From the NCBI RefSeq assembly GCF_013815995.1, contig NZ_JACDFE010000013.1:1-36388 (forward strand): a stretch of DNA of 36,388 bases, written 5' to 3'. The position numbers were made by a program, and so were the translations under genes. Of this stretch, positions 22,851 to 31,966 are shown in pieces; position 1 is the stretch's first letter; each line of letters begins with the position of its first letter. The notes under the pieces were generated by a model. That model was not told where the DNA came from, did not search any database, and saw nothing but the letters and a program-made list of their open reading frames with translations. Origin of the DNA: Sporichthya sp. Its GTDB lineage: Bacteria; Actinomycetota; Actinomycetes; Sporichthyales; Sporichthyaceae.

Positions 22851-23791
22851 GCCTGGGTGCGCGGGCCGGCGCCGCCGCCTACCTGACCGGGTGGCGGGTG
22901 ATCCGGCACGTGCCGGAGCGGCTGGCCCGGGCCGGGTTCCGGCAGGCCGCCGACCTCGCCTGGCGCAAGCGCGGCCGTAGCGTGGTTCAGCTCGAGCGAA
23001 ATCTGGCGCGGGTGCTCGGCGTGGAGCCGACCGACCCCGCGGTGCGTGAGCTAAGCCGCGAAGCCATGCGTTCCTACCTGCGCTACTGGTCCGAGGCCTT
23101 CCGGATGCCCACCTGGGGCAGCGCGGACGTCTTCGCCCGGATCCGCGTCGAGGGCGAGGAGTCGCTGCGCGCCGAGTACGCCCTCGGGGTCGGCGTCGTG
23201 CTGGCGTTGCCGCACATGGCCAACTGGGACCACGCCGGTGCCTGGGTCGCTGCGGCCGGCATGCCGTTCACCACCGTCGCGGAGAAGCTGGATCCGCCCG
23301 AGCTCTTCGAGGCCTTCGTGGCCTATCGCAAGGGGCTGGGCATGGAGGTCCTGGCGCTGGACAAGGACTCCGGCGTGGCGGCCATCGCGACCCTGGCGCG
23401 GCGTCTGCGCGACGGCAAGCTGATCGCCCTGGTAGCCGACCGGGACCTGACCGACGCCGGCCTCGAGGTCGAGTTCTTCGGCCATCCGGCGAAGATGCCG
23501 GGCGGGCCCGCGGCGCTGTCGGTGAGCACCGGCGCCGGCCTGATTCCGGTCACCCAGTGGTACCACGAGGACCACATGCACTTGCGGATCCACCCGAAGA
23601 TCCATCAGCCCACGCACGGCAGCCGGCAGGCCCGGATCGCGTCGATGACCCAGTCCCTGGCCGGGGTGTTCGAAGCGGCGATCCGGGCCAACCCGGCCGA
23701 CTGGCACATGCTGCAGCGGCTGTGGTCGGACGATCTGAGGCTGCGTCACCATGCTGTGTCCTCCGGCCGTCCGTCGGCCAGGAACCCCTGA
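22847..23791 (+). CDS. Phosphatidylinositol mannoside acyltransferase (PatA-like, LPLAT family)
   Basis: A 314-residue acyltransferase of the lauroyl/LPLAT superfamily that acylates the mannose of PIM1/PIM2 at the inner membrane face. The catalytic H-x4-D is H-M-A-N-W-D at 123-128. G-P-A-A-L-S-V-S-T-G-A-G-L-I-P-V is the phosphate/glycerol-binding block. A short N-terminal hydrophobic stretch (about 5-20) may associate with the membrane. It overlaps pgsA by four bases and pimA by one base, so the three are one operon. The symbol patA is used in mycobacteria; it is left blank because the same letters name other genes. Confidence 0.9.
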   Translation: MSLGARAGAAAYLTGWRVIRHVPERLARAGFRQAADLAWRKRGRSVVQLERNLARVLGVEPTDPAVRELSREAMRSYLRYWSEAFRMPTWGSADVFARIRVEGEESLRAEYALGVGVVLALPHMANWDHAGAWVAAAGMPFTTVAEKLDPPELFEAFVAYRKGLGMEVLALDKDSGVAAIATLARRLRDGKLIALVADRDLTDAGLEVEFFGHPAKMPGGPAALSVSTGAGLIPVTQWYHEDHMHLRIHPKIHQPTHGSRQARIASMTQSLAGVFEAAIRANPADWHMLQRLWSDDLRLRHHAVSSGRPSARNP

Positions 23792-24975
23792 TGCGGGTCG
23801 GGTTGGTCTGTCCGTACGCCTGGGAGGTCCCGGGTGGGGTGCAGGCGCACGTACGCGACCTGGCCGAGGCGCTGCTCGCGCTCGGCCACGAGGTCTCGGT
23901 GCTGGCGCCCGCGGATGAGGATGCCGTCGACCTGCCGCCCTACCTGGCCTCCGGTGGCCGCGCGGTCTCGGTGCCGTTCAACGGTTCGGTGGCCCGGGTG
24001 GCGTTCGGTCCGGTGACGAGGTCGCGGGTGCGGCGCTGGGTCCGCGACGGCGGCTTCGACGTGCTGCACGTGCACGAGCCGGCGGTGCCCAGCCTGTCGG
24101 CGCTGGCGCTGTTCTGCGCGACCGGCCCGATCGTGGCGACCTTCCACATGTCCACCCCACGCTCGCGGGCGATGGCCGCCGTGCACGGGATTGCGCAGCC
24201 GGCCCTGGAGAAGCTCTCGGCCCGGATCGCAGTCTCGGAGCCGGCCCGCCAGACCCTGGTCGAGCACTTCGGCGGTGACCCGGTGCTGATCCCGAACGGG
24301 GTGGCGCTCGCCCGCTTCGCCCGGGCCCGGCCGATGCCGGGCTGGCCGGGCTCCACGACCAAGGGTGGCGGGACGCTCGGCTTCCTCGGCCGCTTCGACG
24401 AGCCGCGCAAGGGCTTCGAGATCCTGACCGCCGCGATGGAGCAGCTCGTCGCCGACCGGCCAGGTCTGCGCCTGCTGGTCGCCGGCCCGGGGGACATCGA
24501 GGCCGCCCTGGCCGCGATGCCGGCGGCGGTGGCGGCGCGGATCACCATGCTCGGCCTGATCAGCGAGGCCGAGAAGGAGCAGATGCTGCGCTCGGTAGAC
24601 CTCTACGTCGCGCCGAACACCGGCGGGGAGAGTTTCGGGATCATTCTGACCGAGGCGATGTCGGCCGGCACCCCGGTGGTGGCCAGTGACATCGACGCTT
24701 TCCGCCGGGTGCTGGAGGACGGGACCTGCGGGGCACTGTTCCCGGTCGGCGACGCCGACGCCCTCGCGCTCACCCTGGCCGATCTGCTCGACGATCCGGC
24801 CCGGCGCGCAGTCCTGCGCGGGGAGGCCGCCCGCACGGTGGCCCGCTACGACTGGAGCCAGGTGGCCGCCGACGTGGTCGCGGTCTACGAGACCGTCACG
24901 GCCGGCGCGACCGGCGTCGCGGAGGACACCCGTACCCAGCGCCTGGCCCGGCTGGTCGGGCTCGCCGGTGCATGA
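23791..24975 (+). CDS. pimA: Phosphatidylinositol mannosyltransferase PimA
   Basis: A GT4 (GT-B fold) glycosyltransferase of 394 residues that moves the first mannose from GDP-mannose to phosphatidylinositol. N-terminal P-G-G-V-Q-A-H-V-R-D-L is the PimA acceptor-side loop; H-V-H-E-P and F-H-M-S follow. The C-terminal donor site has G-R-F-D-E-P-R-K-G-F and the E-x7-E motif in G-E-S-F-G-I-I-L-T-E-A-M. ATG 23791 is fixed by the one-base overlap with the acyltransferase stop (TGATG). Together with the two preceding genes it forms the start of PIM/LM/LAM-type glycolipid synthesis. Confidence 0.94.
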   Translation: MRVGLVCPYAWEVPGGVQAHVRDLAEALLALGHEVSVLAPADEDAVDLPPYLASGGRAVSVPFNGSVARVAFGPVTRSRVRRWVRDGGFDVLHVHEPAVPSLSALALFCATGPIVATFHMSTPRSRAMAAVHGIAQPALEKLSARIAVSEPARQTLVEHFGGDPVLIPNGVALARFARARPMPGWPGSTTKGGGTLGFLGRFDEPRKGFEILTAAMEQLVADRPGLRLLVAGPGDIEAALAAMPAAVAARITMLGLISEAEKEQMLRSVDLYVAPNTGGESFGIILTEAMSAGTPVVASDIDAFRRVLEDGTCGALFPVGDADALALTLADLLDDPARRAVLRGEAARTVARYDWSQVAADVVAVYETVTAGATGVAEDTRTQRLARLVGLAGA

Positions 24976-25001
24976 CCCCGGCGCGTGACGATGTCTGAGC
25001 C

Positions 25002-25538
25002 GTGACGGACGTCCTCTGGTTCGTCCTCGCGCTTCTGCTGGCCGGGGTCTACCTGAGCTGGACCGCGGGGCGGCTGGACCGGCTGCACGCCCGGGTGGAC
25101 GCCGCCCGGGCCGCGCTGGACGCCCAACTGGTGCGCCGTTCGGCGGTGTCGATGGAGTTGGCCACTTCCGCCCTGCTGGACCCGGCTTCCGCGTTGCTGA
25201 TCGCGGACGCTGCGCACGCCGCGCGTCAGGCCGAGGGGGAGGCCCGCCCGCAGGCCGAGAGTGACCTGTCCCGTGCCCTGCGAGCCGCCCTGGACCAACC
25301 CGAGCAGCTCGAGGAACTCACCGGGCCGGTTGAGGGCCGCCAGCTGGTCGAGGAGCTGGAGGGCGCGGGTCGGCGGGTGGTGATGGCCCGGCGCTTCCAC
25401 AACGATGCGGTGCGCGCGGCCCGGGCCCTGCGGACCAAACGGCACGTGCGCTACCTGCGCCTGGCCGGGCATGCTCCGCCGCCGCCGACCTTCGAGTGCG
25501 ATGACGCCCCGCCGGAGTGTCTGGCCCGCGAGCTCTAG
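25002..25538 (+). CDS. Conserved small membrane protein (LemA-like)
   Basis: A 178-residue protein with one N-terminal membrane helix (V-L-W-F-V-L-A-L-L-L-A-G-V-Y-L) followed by a long alpha-helical, Arg/Ala-rich cytoplasmic part: L-D-R-L-H-A-R-V-D-A-A-R-A-A-L-D-A-Q-L, later H-N-D-A-V-R-A-A-R. This is the conserved gene that commonly follows pimA in actinomycetes and resembles LemA-like helical bundles. No enzymatic motif is seen. GTG 25002 starts 26 bases after pimA. Its TAG shares the CTAG tetranucleotide with the stop of the convergent acyltransferase gene. Confidence 0.75.
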   Translation: MTDVLWFVLALLLAGVYLSWTAGRLDRLHARVDAARAALDAQLVRRSAVSMELATSALLDPASALLIADAAHAARQAEGEARPQAESDLSRALRAALDQPEQLEELTGPVEGRQLVEELEGAGRRVVMARRFHNDAVRAARALRTKRHVRYLRLAGHAPPPPTFECDDAPPECLAREL

Positions 25539-27931
25539 CGGCGCGAGGAGGTCACTGGCGGTACGGCGACCGACTGGACCGATCCCGGCGGGACGTCGGA
25601 GGCCGGGGTCGGGGTCGGTATGGGCGCCGGCGGGGGAACCGGCGGGGGAAGCGGAGTCGGCGTGGGCGGCGGCGGTTCGACCGGGGTCGGGACCGGCGGC
25701 ACCGGAGTGGGTTCCGGCGTCACCGCAGGGGTAGCGGCGGGAGTCGGCGCCGCGGTCGGGGCCGGGGTTGGCGCCGGTGGCGGCACAGGGGAGCGCGCTT
25801 CGGCGTAGATCAGGATCGGCTCGAGTACCGGGGTCAGGTACTTGGAGAAGGTCCTGGTGATGTGGTTGGTGTCCCGGTACACCAGCAGGTTGCCGACCAC
25901 CGACGGGCACCGCTCCGCGCCGCAGATCCAGTCCGTGGTCGGAACCAGGTCGAACCCGCCGGACTTGAGGGCGGCGCCCAGGACGGCCTGCCGCTCCGGC
26001 TGTGCCCGGTAGCCGACGGTCCGGGTGTAAGTGCAGGGCTGGACGTCCTTGAGGTGCTCGGCGACGCAGGCGACCGGATCCTGCGGGGCGGTCGGGTTGT
26101 CCCCGAGCACCACGACCAGAGCGCCGCTGGCCCGCAGGGCGAGCAACGTCTCGACGGTGGCTGCGGCCCACTCGTCGTCCTTGACGCTGATGCCCGGGAC
26201 GACGTCGGCCTGCCCGACGACGATGAGCGCGGGGCCGAGCTTGACGAGTTCCTCGACCCGGTCCTTCCGCCAGTCCGAGCACTCGGTGTAGCTGCGCCGC
26301 AGGGAGTCCGACTGCGGGGCGATCTTGGCGGCCGGGCAACCCGACTTGGTGCGCTGCAGCAGCTTCCAACCGCGCGCCTCGGACAGGTCCTTGAGGGGAG
26401 CGAACCACTGGGCGGCGTGCGAGTCACCGAAGAGCACCATCGTGCGGGCGGCGGGGGCATCGGCCTTGCCGAACGCGCAGGCGGGCTGACTGACCGTCAG
26501 GAAGTCCAGATGGCAGCCGTTGGCGTAGTCGTTGTCCTTCTCCGCGTCCTGCAGTTTCGGGGTCAGGTTGCTCGGCACCGCGACGGTTCCCAGTCCGGCT
26601 TCCAGCGCCGCCGACACCGTGGTCGCCTGGGACTTACCTGCGGCGGCGGCGACCGGAGCAGCCTCCGCGGGCACCCCGGTGCCGTTGAGGGCGGGCAGGG
26701 TGGCGGCGAACACCAGCGCGGCGGCCGCGGTCGCCGCGGACAACCCCAGCCCGGGGGCGAGCCAGATCGGCGTGCGCATGCTCAGCTCGCGGATCGGGCT
26801 CTCGACCAGCTTGTAGGTCAGTATCGACAGGACCAGCGAGATCGCGATCGCGGTCAGCGTCCAGCCGGTGTTCATCGGCTTGTCGAGGGCCAGGGGCAGG
26901 AAGACCAGCACCGGCCAGTGCCACAGGTAGAGCGAGTACGAGAGTTTGCCGATCCACTGGGCGGGCCCGCTCCCGAGCAGGCTCTCGGCCCCCATGGTGT
27001 GCTCGCGCGCGCCGCCCGCGATGACCAGGGCGGCGCCGACGACGGGGACCAGGGCGGCGCTGCCGGGGAAGGCGGTCTGGTTGTCGTAGGCGATGCCGGC
27101 GAAGGCGATCAGGGCGACGCCGAGCCAGGAGCCGGCGATCGCGACGAGGCGCGGCACCTTGAGCATGGCGGGCGCGAACAGCGCGATCAGGCCGCCGATG
27201 CCGAACTCCCAGGCCCGGGTGCTCAGCGAGTAGTAGGCGTCGACCCCGTTGTCCGGGGTCATCGTGATCGAGCGCAGCAGCGAGACCACGACCACCAGGC
27301 ACAGGGCGCCGATCAGGGCCACCCGGCGGTAGGTCCGGTTGACCAGCACCAGCGCGAGCACCAGCAGAGGCAGGCCGAGGTAGAACTGCTCCTCGATCGA
27401 GAGCGACCAGTAGTGGATGAGCGGAGAGACCGCGTCGTCGGACTTCAGGTAGTCGTTGCCCTCGGAGGCGAGGTGCAGGTTCATCGCGTAGAGGGCGCTG
27501 AAGACAGCGTCGTCGGCGACGTTCTCCTTCTCGAGCGGCCCGCTCCACAACCGGGCCGCGACCAGGACCGAGAGGGTGACCAGCGCGGCGGCCGGCAGCA
27601 GCCGTTTCATCCGCCGGACGTAGAACTCGACCAGCTGGACCCGGCCGTGGCGCCGCTGGGACTCGAAGAGCAGGCGGGTGATCAGGAAGCCGGAGATGAC
27701 GAAGAAGACGTCCACGCCGACAAAGCCGCCGGAGATCCACAGCAGGTCCGCGTGGTACGCGAGCACCAGCAGGATCGCCACCGCCCGGAGACCCTCGACG
27801 TCCGGGCGAAAGCTGCGCTCGGACGCGAACACCTCGGCAGTACCTCTCGTGGAGATCGGGGCCCAGCCCCGTGCACGGGCCACCGAAGATCGACGGTAAC
27901 CGCGGCGGGCGCCGTTGCGGTAAGCATTCAT
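25535..27931 (-). CDS. OafA-type acyltransferase fused to an SGNH esterase-like domain, with a Pro/Thr tail
   Basis: A 798-residue membrane protein. Residues about 40-400 are an acyltransferase-3 domain with about ten helices: F-R-P-D-V-E-G-L-R-A-V-A-I, F-F-V-I-S-G-F-L-I-T, and W-S-L-S-I-E-E-Q-F-Y. The proposed catalytic His lies in the first helix (L-A-Y-H-A-D). After a linker the extracytoplasmic SGNH domain has G-D-S-H-A-A-Q-W (nucleophile Ser) and D-T-N-H-I-T (Asp/His). Such fusions O-acetylate surface glycans or lipids. The last 90 residues are P-T-P-A-P-T-like repeats, typical of wall-spanning or exported tails. ATG 27931 is used; a later start near F-A-S-E-R-S-F-R-P-D is possible. It is transcribed away from the TetR gene and shares its upstream region. 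Confidence 0.88.
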   Translation of the reverse strand: MNAYRNGARRGYRRSSVARARGWAPISTRGTAEVFASERSFRPDVEGLRAVAILLVLAYHADLLWISGGFVGVDVFFVISGFLITRLLFESQRRHGRVQLVEFYVRRMKRLLPAAALVTLSVLVAARLWSGPLEKENVADDAVFSALYAMNLHLASEGNDYLKSDDAVSPLIHYWSLSIEEQFYLGLPLLVLALVLVNRTYRRVALIGALCLVVVVSLLRSITMTPDNGVDAYYSLSTRAWEFGIGGLIALFAPAMLKVPRLVAIAGSWLGVALIAFAGIAYDNQTAFPGSAALVPVVGAALVIAGGAREHTMGAESLLGSGPAQWIGKLSYSLYLWHWPVLVFLPLALDKPMNTGWTLTAIAISLVLSILTYKLVESPIRELSMRTPIWLAPGLGLSAATAAAALVFAATLPALNGTGVPAEAAPVAAAAGKSQATTVSAALEAGLGTVAVPSNLTPKLQDAEKDNDYANGCHLDFLTVSQPACAFGKADAPAARTMVLFGDSHAAQWFAPLKDLSEARGWKLLQRTKSGCPAAKIAPQSDSLRRSYTECSDWRKDRVEELVKLGPALIVVGQADVVPGISVKDDEWAAATVETLLALRASGALVVVLGDNPTAPQDPVACVAEHLKDVQPCTYTRTVGYRAQPERQAVLGAALKSGGFDLVPTTDWICGAERCPSVVGNLLVYRDTNHITRTFSKYLTPVLEPILIYAEARSPVPPPAPTPAPTAAPTPAATPAVTPEPTPVPPVPTPVEPPPPTPTPLPPPVPPPAPIPTPTPASDVPPGSVQSVAVPPVTSSRR

Positions 27932-28022
27932 GCTTTCGCGAAGGCATCTTTGCCGCCACGCGGACGAGATTTGCGCTGGTTGTCTGAGTTTCCCCTGCCG
28001 GCTACCTGCGCTGCTTGCCGGG

Positions 28023-28066
28023 CCAACCTGAACCGTGATTCACTCGCGAATAGCGGTTCAGGTTGG
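28023..28066. promoter_or_regulatory. 44-bp near-perfect palindrome upstream of the TetR gene (operator candidate)
   Basis: ccaacctgaaccg (28023-28035) and cggttcaggttgg (28054-28066) are exact reverse complements. Between them ATTC...GAAT adds four more symmetric pairs around a short centre. It ends 11 bases before the TetR start and is 92 bases from the divergent acyltransferase start. TetR repressors bind such palindromes in their own promoters. Confidence 0.75.
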
Positions 28067-28077
28067 GAGGTGGTCGG

Positions 28078-28683
28078 GTGCCGACGACATCGAGCCCGAA
28101 GGTGGCCGCCCGGCTGGCCGACAGCCGCCGCCGGATCCTGGAAGCGGCGCGCGTGGTGGCCGCCGATCAGGGCTTCGCGGCCGCCCAGGTTGCCGTGGTG
28201 GCCGCGGTCGCCGGGGTCGCCACCGGTTCGGTCTACCGGCACTTCCCGTCCAAGGCCTCGCTGTTCGCCGAGATGCTGCGCGACGTCTGCGAGCGCGAAC
28301 TCGCGGTGGTCCGCGCCATCGCGGCCGAGCCGGGCCGCAGCGCCCCGGACCGGATCGGCACCTGCGTCGAGGCGTTCGTCGACCGGGCGCTGCGCGGCGA
28401 CAACCTGGCCTACGCCGTCATCGTCGAACCGATGGACCCGGAGGTCGACCAGGTCCGGCTGGAGGCGCGGGCCGCCCTCGCCGCGGTCTTCACCGCCCTG
28501 ATCGTCGAGGGCGTCGCCGCCGGCGAACTGCCGCCGCAGGACGCCCAGGTGCGCGGGGCAGCGATCGTCGGCGCCTACCTGGAGGGCCTGGTCACCTCGC
28601 TGGCCGATCGGGCGGACCATCCGCCGGACCGCGCCGCCGTCGCCGTCGAGCTCGCCCGTTTCTGCCAAGGAGCCGTCCGATGA
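28078..28683 (+). CDS. TetR-family transcriptional regulator
   Basis: A 201-residue repressor-type protein. The N-terminal helix-turn-helix is standard: R-R-R-I-L-E-A-A-R, then V-A-A-V-A-G-V-A-T-G-S-V-Y-R-H-F-P-S-K-A-S-L-F. The C-terminal ligand domain contains a hydrophobic pocket and no recognised signature. GTG 28078 has GGGAGG seven bases before it. The stop overlaps the start of the acyl-CoA dehydrogenase (ATGA), so regulator and enzyme are co-translated. The ligand is likely an acyl-CoA or related lipid (inference from the partner). It probably binds the palindrome at 28023-28066 and could also affect the divergent acyltransferase gene. Confidence 0.9.
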   Translation: MPTTSSPKVAARLADSRRRILEAARVVAADQGFAAAQVAVVAAVAGVATGSVYRHFPSKASLFAEMLRDVCERELAVVRAIAAEPGRSAPDRIGTCVEAFVDRALRGDNLAYAVIVEPMDPEVDQVRLEARAALAAVFTALIVEGVAAGELPPQDAQVRGAAIVGAYLEGLVTSLADRADHPPDRAAVAVELARFCQGAVR

Positions 28684-30353
28684 CCCACGCCCTGCCTTCG
28701 CGGTCTCTGCCGGCCGCGCCGACCGGCAACCTGGTGCCCGACCTGACCGGGGTCGACGCCTTCGCCGGCGACGCGCTGATCTCGGCGGCGGTGGCCGAGA
28801 ACGCGCCGTGGAGCCGCGACCGGATCAGCGCGCTCGGTCAGGAGGTCTGGGCGCCGGAGACCCTCGTCGCGGCCCGGGACGCGCACCGGCACCTGCCCGA
28901 GCTGCGCGCCTTCGACCGGCTCGGCAACCGCAGCGACACCGTCGAGTTCCACCCCGCCTACCACCAGCTGATGGCGCAGGGCTTCGGGCACGGCGTGCAC
29001 GCGCTGGCCTGGACCGCGGGGGAGCCGGGGGCGCACCTGGCCCGGGCCGCGCTCTCCTACCTGTGGAACCAGGTCGACGGTGCCACCGCGTGCCCGACCG
29101 GAATGGCTTACGCCGCCGTCCCGACCCTGCGGGACACCCCGGAGCTGGCCGCCTTCGCCGAGCGCACCGCGGTGCACGGGTACGACCCGTCCTTCCGGCC
29201 TGTGCAGGAGAAGTCTGCGGCCACCATCGGCTACGCGATGACCGAGAAGCAGGGCGGTTCGGACCTGCGGGCGAATGTGACGCTGGCTCACCCGGTCGGG
29301 TCCCGTGGCCCGGGGGAGGCGTACCTGCTCAACGGGCACAAGTGGTTCTGCTCCGCGCCGATGAGTGACGGCTTCTTCACCGTCGCGCGCACCGAGGCCG
29401 GCCCGTGCTGCTTCTTCGTCCCGCGCTGGCGACCGGACGGCCGCGGGAATTGGGAAGTCAACGGCATCGTCATCAACCGGCTCAAGGACAAGCTCGGCAA
29501 CCGGGCCAACGCGTCCTCGGAGATCGAGTACCACGATGCGTGGGCGATCCTGGTCGGTGAGGAGGGCCGCGGGGTGCGGACCATCCTCACCTCCTCGGAC
29601 TACACCCGGTTGGATTTCGCCATCGGCTCGGCCGGGCTGATGCGGGCAGCGCTCTCGCAGGCGCTGTACTACAACGACCACCGCTCCGCGTTCGGCGCGC
29701 GGCTGTCGGACCTTCCGGTGCAGAACGCGGTGCTGGCCGACCTCGCGCTGGAGTGGGCCGGGGCGACGGTGCTGGCGCTGCGCCTGGCCCGCACCTTGGA
29801 CCACCACGACTCCCCCGATGCAGTCGAGCAGCGCCTGCTCGGGCGCATCCTGACCCCGGTCGCCAAGTACTGGAACTGCAAGCGGGCCCCGCTGGTCGCG
29901 GAGGAGGCCATCGAGTGCATAGGTGGGAACGCCTACATCGAGGACCACCCGCTGCCGCGCTACTACCGCGAGGCGCCGCTCAACGCGATCTGGGAAGGCA
30001 CCTCGAACATGATGGTGCTCGACGTCGAGCGCGTCCTGGCCCGCGAGCCGAAGGCGGTCGAGCCGCTGCTGGACGAGATCCGTGACGCCGCCGCCGGCGA
30101 AGGGCGGCTGACCGCCGCCCTGGCCGATCTGGAGACCTCCGTCACGTCCCCGGACGCCGGTGGGCGACGCCTCGTCACCAAGCTCGCCCTGACCATGCAG
30201 GCCGCGTTGCTGGTCCGGCACGCCCCGCCCTGGGTGGCGGATGCGTTCTGCGCCTCCCGCCTGGACGGGGACTGGGGGCCCACCTTCGGGACGCTGCCCC
30301 GCAGCGCCGACGCCGCCGGGATCATCGCCTTCGCCCGCCTAGAATGGGCGTGA
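28680..30353 (+). CDS. AidB-like acyl-CoA dehydrogenase family flavoprotein
   Basis: A 557-residue FAD enzyme. Family marks are [15 protein letters not shown] (FAD/substrate), [32 protein letters not shown] and [11 protein letters not shown]. The longer N-terminal part and the K[10 protein letters not shown] block are features of the AidB branch, known in E. coli for binding DNA and protecting against alkylation; Actinobacteria use relatives for lipid catabolism. Which applies here is unknown. ATG 28680 overlaps the TetR stop by four bases. Its stop is adjacent to the candidate promoter of pdxS. Confidence 0.88.
   Translation: MTHALPSRSLPAAPTGNLVPDLTGVDAFAGDALISAAVAENAPWSRDRISALGQEVWAPETLVAARDAHRHLPELRAFDRLGNRSDTVEFHPAYHQLMAQGFGHGVHALAWTAGEPGAHLARAALSYLWNQVDGATACPTGMAYAAVPTLRDTPELAAFAERTAVHGYDPSFRPVQEKSAATIGYAMTEKQGGSDLRANVTLAHPVGSRGPGEAYLLNGHKWFCSAPMSDGFFTVARTEAGPCCFFVPRWRPDGRGNWEVNGIVINRLKDKLGNRANASSEIEYHDAWAILVGEEGRGVRTILTSSDYTRLDFAIGSAGLMRAALSQALYYNDHRSAFGARLSDLPVQNAVLADLALEWAGATVLALRLARTLDHHDSPDAVEQRLLGRILTPVAKYWNCKRAPLVAEEAIECIGGNAYIEDHPLPRYYREAPLNAIWEGTSNMMVLDVERVLAREPKAVEPLLDEIRDAAAGEGRLTAALADLETSVTSPDAGGRRLVTKLALTMQAALLVRHAPPWVADAFCASRLDGDWGPTFGTLPRSADAAGIIAFARLEWA
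30340..30345 (+). promoter_or_regulatory. Candidate -10 box of pdxS
   Basis: TAGAAT, a good -10, lies inside the last codons of the acyl-CoA dehydrogenase. It predicts initiation near 30352-30353, exactly at an in-frame ATG (30353), so a leaderless message is possible as well as one using TTG 30395. Confidence 0.45.
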
Positions 30354-30394
30354 TGCCGCACGAGAGCGCAGCCCCACGCGAGCGAAGGAACCCC

Positions 30395-31318
30395 TTGTCC
30401 AGCCCCGCGAACCGCGAGTCCAGCACCGGCCTGAGCACCGGCACGGGTACCGCGCGCGTCAAGCGCGGCATGGCCGAGATGCTCAAGGGCGGCGTCATCA
30501 TGGACGTCGTGACGGCCGAGCAGGCCAAGATCGCCGAGGACGCCGGCGCGGTCGCCGTGATGGCGCTGGAGCGGGTTCCGGCCGACATCCGTGCCCAGGG
30601 CGGGGTCTCGCGCATGTCCGACCCGGACATGATCGACAGCATCATCCACGCGGTTTCCATCCCGGTGATGGCCAAGACCCGGATCGGGCACTTCGTCGAG
30701 GCGCAGGTCGTGCAGAGCCTGGGCGTGGACTACATCGACGAGTCCGAGGTGCTCACCCCGGCCGACTACGCGAACCACATCGACAAGTGGGCGTTCACCG
30801 TGCCCTTCGTGTGCGGGGCGACCAACCTGGGCGAGGCGCTGCGCCGGATCACCGAGGGCGCGGCGATGATCCGGTCCAAGGGCGAGGCCGGCACCGGCGA
30901 CGTCTCGAACGCGGTTACCCACATGCGCACCATCGGCGGCGAGATCCGCCGGTTGACCTCTTTGCGCGAGGACGAGCTCTACGTCGCGGCCAAGGACATG
31001 CAGGCCCCCTACGCGTTGGTCTGCGAGGTGGCCGCGGCCGGCAAGCTGCCGGTCGTGCTGTTCACCGCCGGCGGTATCGCGACCCCGGCCGACGCGGCGA
31101 TGATGATGCAACTCGGCGCCGACGGGGTGTTCGTCGGCTCCGGCATCTTCAAGTCCGGCAATCCGGCCCAGCGCGCCGAGGCCATCGTGAAGGCCACCAC
31201 CTTCTACGACGACCCCGACGTGATCGCCAAGGTCTCCCGCGGGCTCGGCGAGGCCATGGTCGGGATCAGCGTCGCCGACATCCCGGTGCCGCACCGGTTG
31301 GCCGAGCGGGGCTGGTGA
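30395..31318 (+). CDS. pdxS: Pyridoxal 5'-phosphate synthase, synthase subunit PdxS
   Basis: A 307-residue TIM barrel that condenses ribose 5-phosphate, glyceraldehyde 3-phosphate and ammonia into PLP (DXP-independent route). Marks: [21 protein letters not shown] with Asp37; K-T-R-I-G-H-F with Lys94, the first Schiff-base residue; [29 protein letters not shown] ends four bases before TTG 30395, giving the usual short N-terminus. ATG 30353 would add 14 residues and is the alternative if the transcript is leaderless. It overlaps pdxT by four bases, so the two are co-translated. Confidence 0.96.
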   Translation: MSSPANRESSTGLSTGTGTARVKRGMAEMLKGGVIMDVVTAEQAKIAEDAGAVAVMALERVPADIRAQGGVSRMSDPDMIDSIIHAVSIPVMAKTRIGHFVEAQVVQSLGVDYIDESEVLTPADYANHIDKWAFTVPFVCGATNLGEALRRITEGAAMIRSKGEAGTGDVSNAVTHMRTIGGEIRRLTSLREDELYVAAKDMQAPYALVCEVAAAGKLPVVLFTAGGIATPADAAMMMQLGADGVFVGSGIFKSGNPAQRAEAIVKATTFYDDPDVIAKVSRGLGEAMVGISVADIPVPHRLAERGW

Positions 31319-31908
31319 CCGCTCCGCGGATCGGTGTCCTCGCGCTGCAGGGTGACGTCCGGGAGCACCTGCGTCTGCTGGAGTCCCTGGGCGCTCGCGG
31401 GGTCCTGGTGCGGCGCGAGGCCGAGCTCGCCGGCCTCGACGGTCTGATCCTGCCCGGCGGGGAATCCACCACGATCATCAAGCTCGCGGCCGCCTTCGAC
31501 CTGCTGGAGCCGCTGCGCGCGGCGGTCAAGGAAGGCCTGCCGGTCTACGGATCCTGCGCCGGGATGATCCTGCTCGCCGACCGCATCGCGGACGGCATCG
31601 AGGGCCAGCAGACCATCGGCGGCCTTGACGTCCTGGTGCGCCGCAACGCCTTCGGGCGCCAGGTGGATTCCTTCGAGTCCGACCTGGAGGCGCCCGATCT
31701 GGCCGAGCCCGACCGCCCGCTGCGAGCGGTGTTCATCCGCGCGCCGTGGGTGGAGGAGGTCGGGCGGGAGGTCACCGTGCTGGCCCGGGCAGGGGAGCGC
31801 GTCGTGGCCGTACGCCAGGGCCCGTTGATGGCCACCTCGTTCCATCCCGAACTCACCCGCGACGACCGCGTCCACCGGTACTTCCTGGACCTTGCCAGGA
31901 ACCATTAG
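31315..31908 (+). CDS. pdxT: Pyridoxal 5'-phosphate synthase, glutaminase subunit PdxT
   Basis: A class I glutamine amidotransferase (197 residues) that supplies ammonia to PdxS in a 12:12 complex. The start of the chain is [14 protein letters not shown]. The glycine strip is L-P-G-G-E-S-T-T-I. Nucleophile Cys81 is in G-S-C-A-G-M-I, and the His/Glu pair is in S-F-H-P-E-L near the C-terminus. GTG 31315 overlaps the pdxS stop (GTGA). The stop codon lies inside a hairpin. Confidence 0.96.
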   Translation: MTAPRIGVLALQGDVREHLRLLESLGARGVLVRREAELAGLDGLILPGGESTTIIKLAAAFDLLEPLRAAVKEGLPVYGSCAGMILLADRIADGIEGQQTIGGLDVLVRRNAFGRQVDSFESDLEAPDLAEPDRPLRAVFIRAPWVEEVGREVTVLARAGERVVAVRQGPLMATSFHPELTRDDRVHRYFLDLARNH

Positions 31909-31928
31909 GCGTGACACGCCTCATGGTT
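31900..31928 (+). terminator. Hairpin over the pdxT stop codon
   Basis: aaccat/atggtt and ggcgtg/cacgcc form two stacked 6-bp stems with a one-base loop and a small internal loop (ta/tc). The TAG is in the left side. No T-run. Likely ends the pdxST message. Confidence 0.55.
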
Positions 31929-31951
31929 CGGGTCGGGCTGCTCCGAGCTTC

Positions 31952-31966
31952 CTGACGGTTCGTCAG
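31952..31966. terminator. Small hairpin at the end of the protease gene
   Basis: ctgacg/cgtcag with loop gtt; it includes the protease stop codon (31963-31965, minus). It may contribute to termination between these convergent genes. Confidence 0.4.

Noticed and set aside
25517-28501. A 994-codon open frame on the plus strand
   Set aside because: It is antisense to the acyltransferase-SGNH gene, Arg/Gly-rich and without any family motif; a GC-rich shadow.
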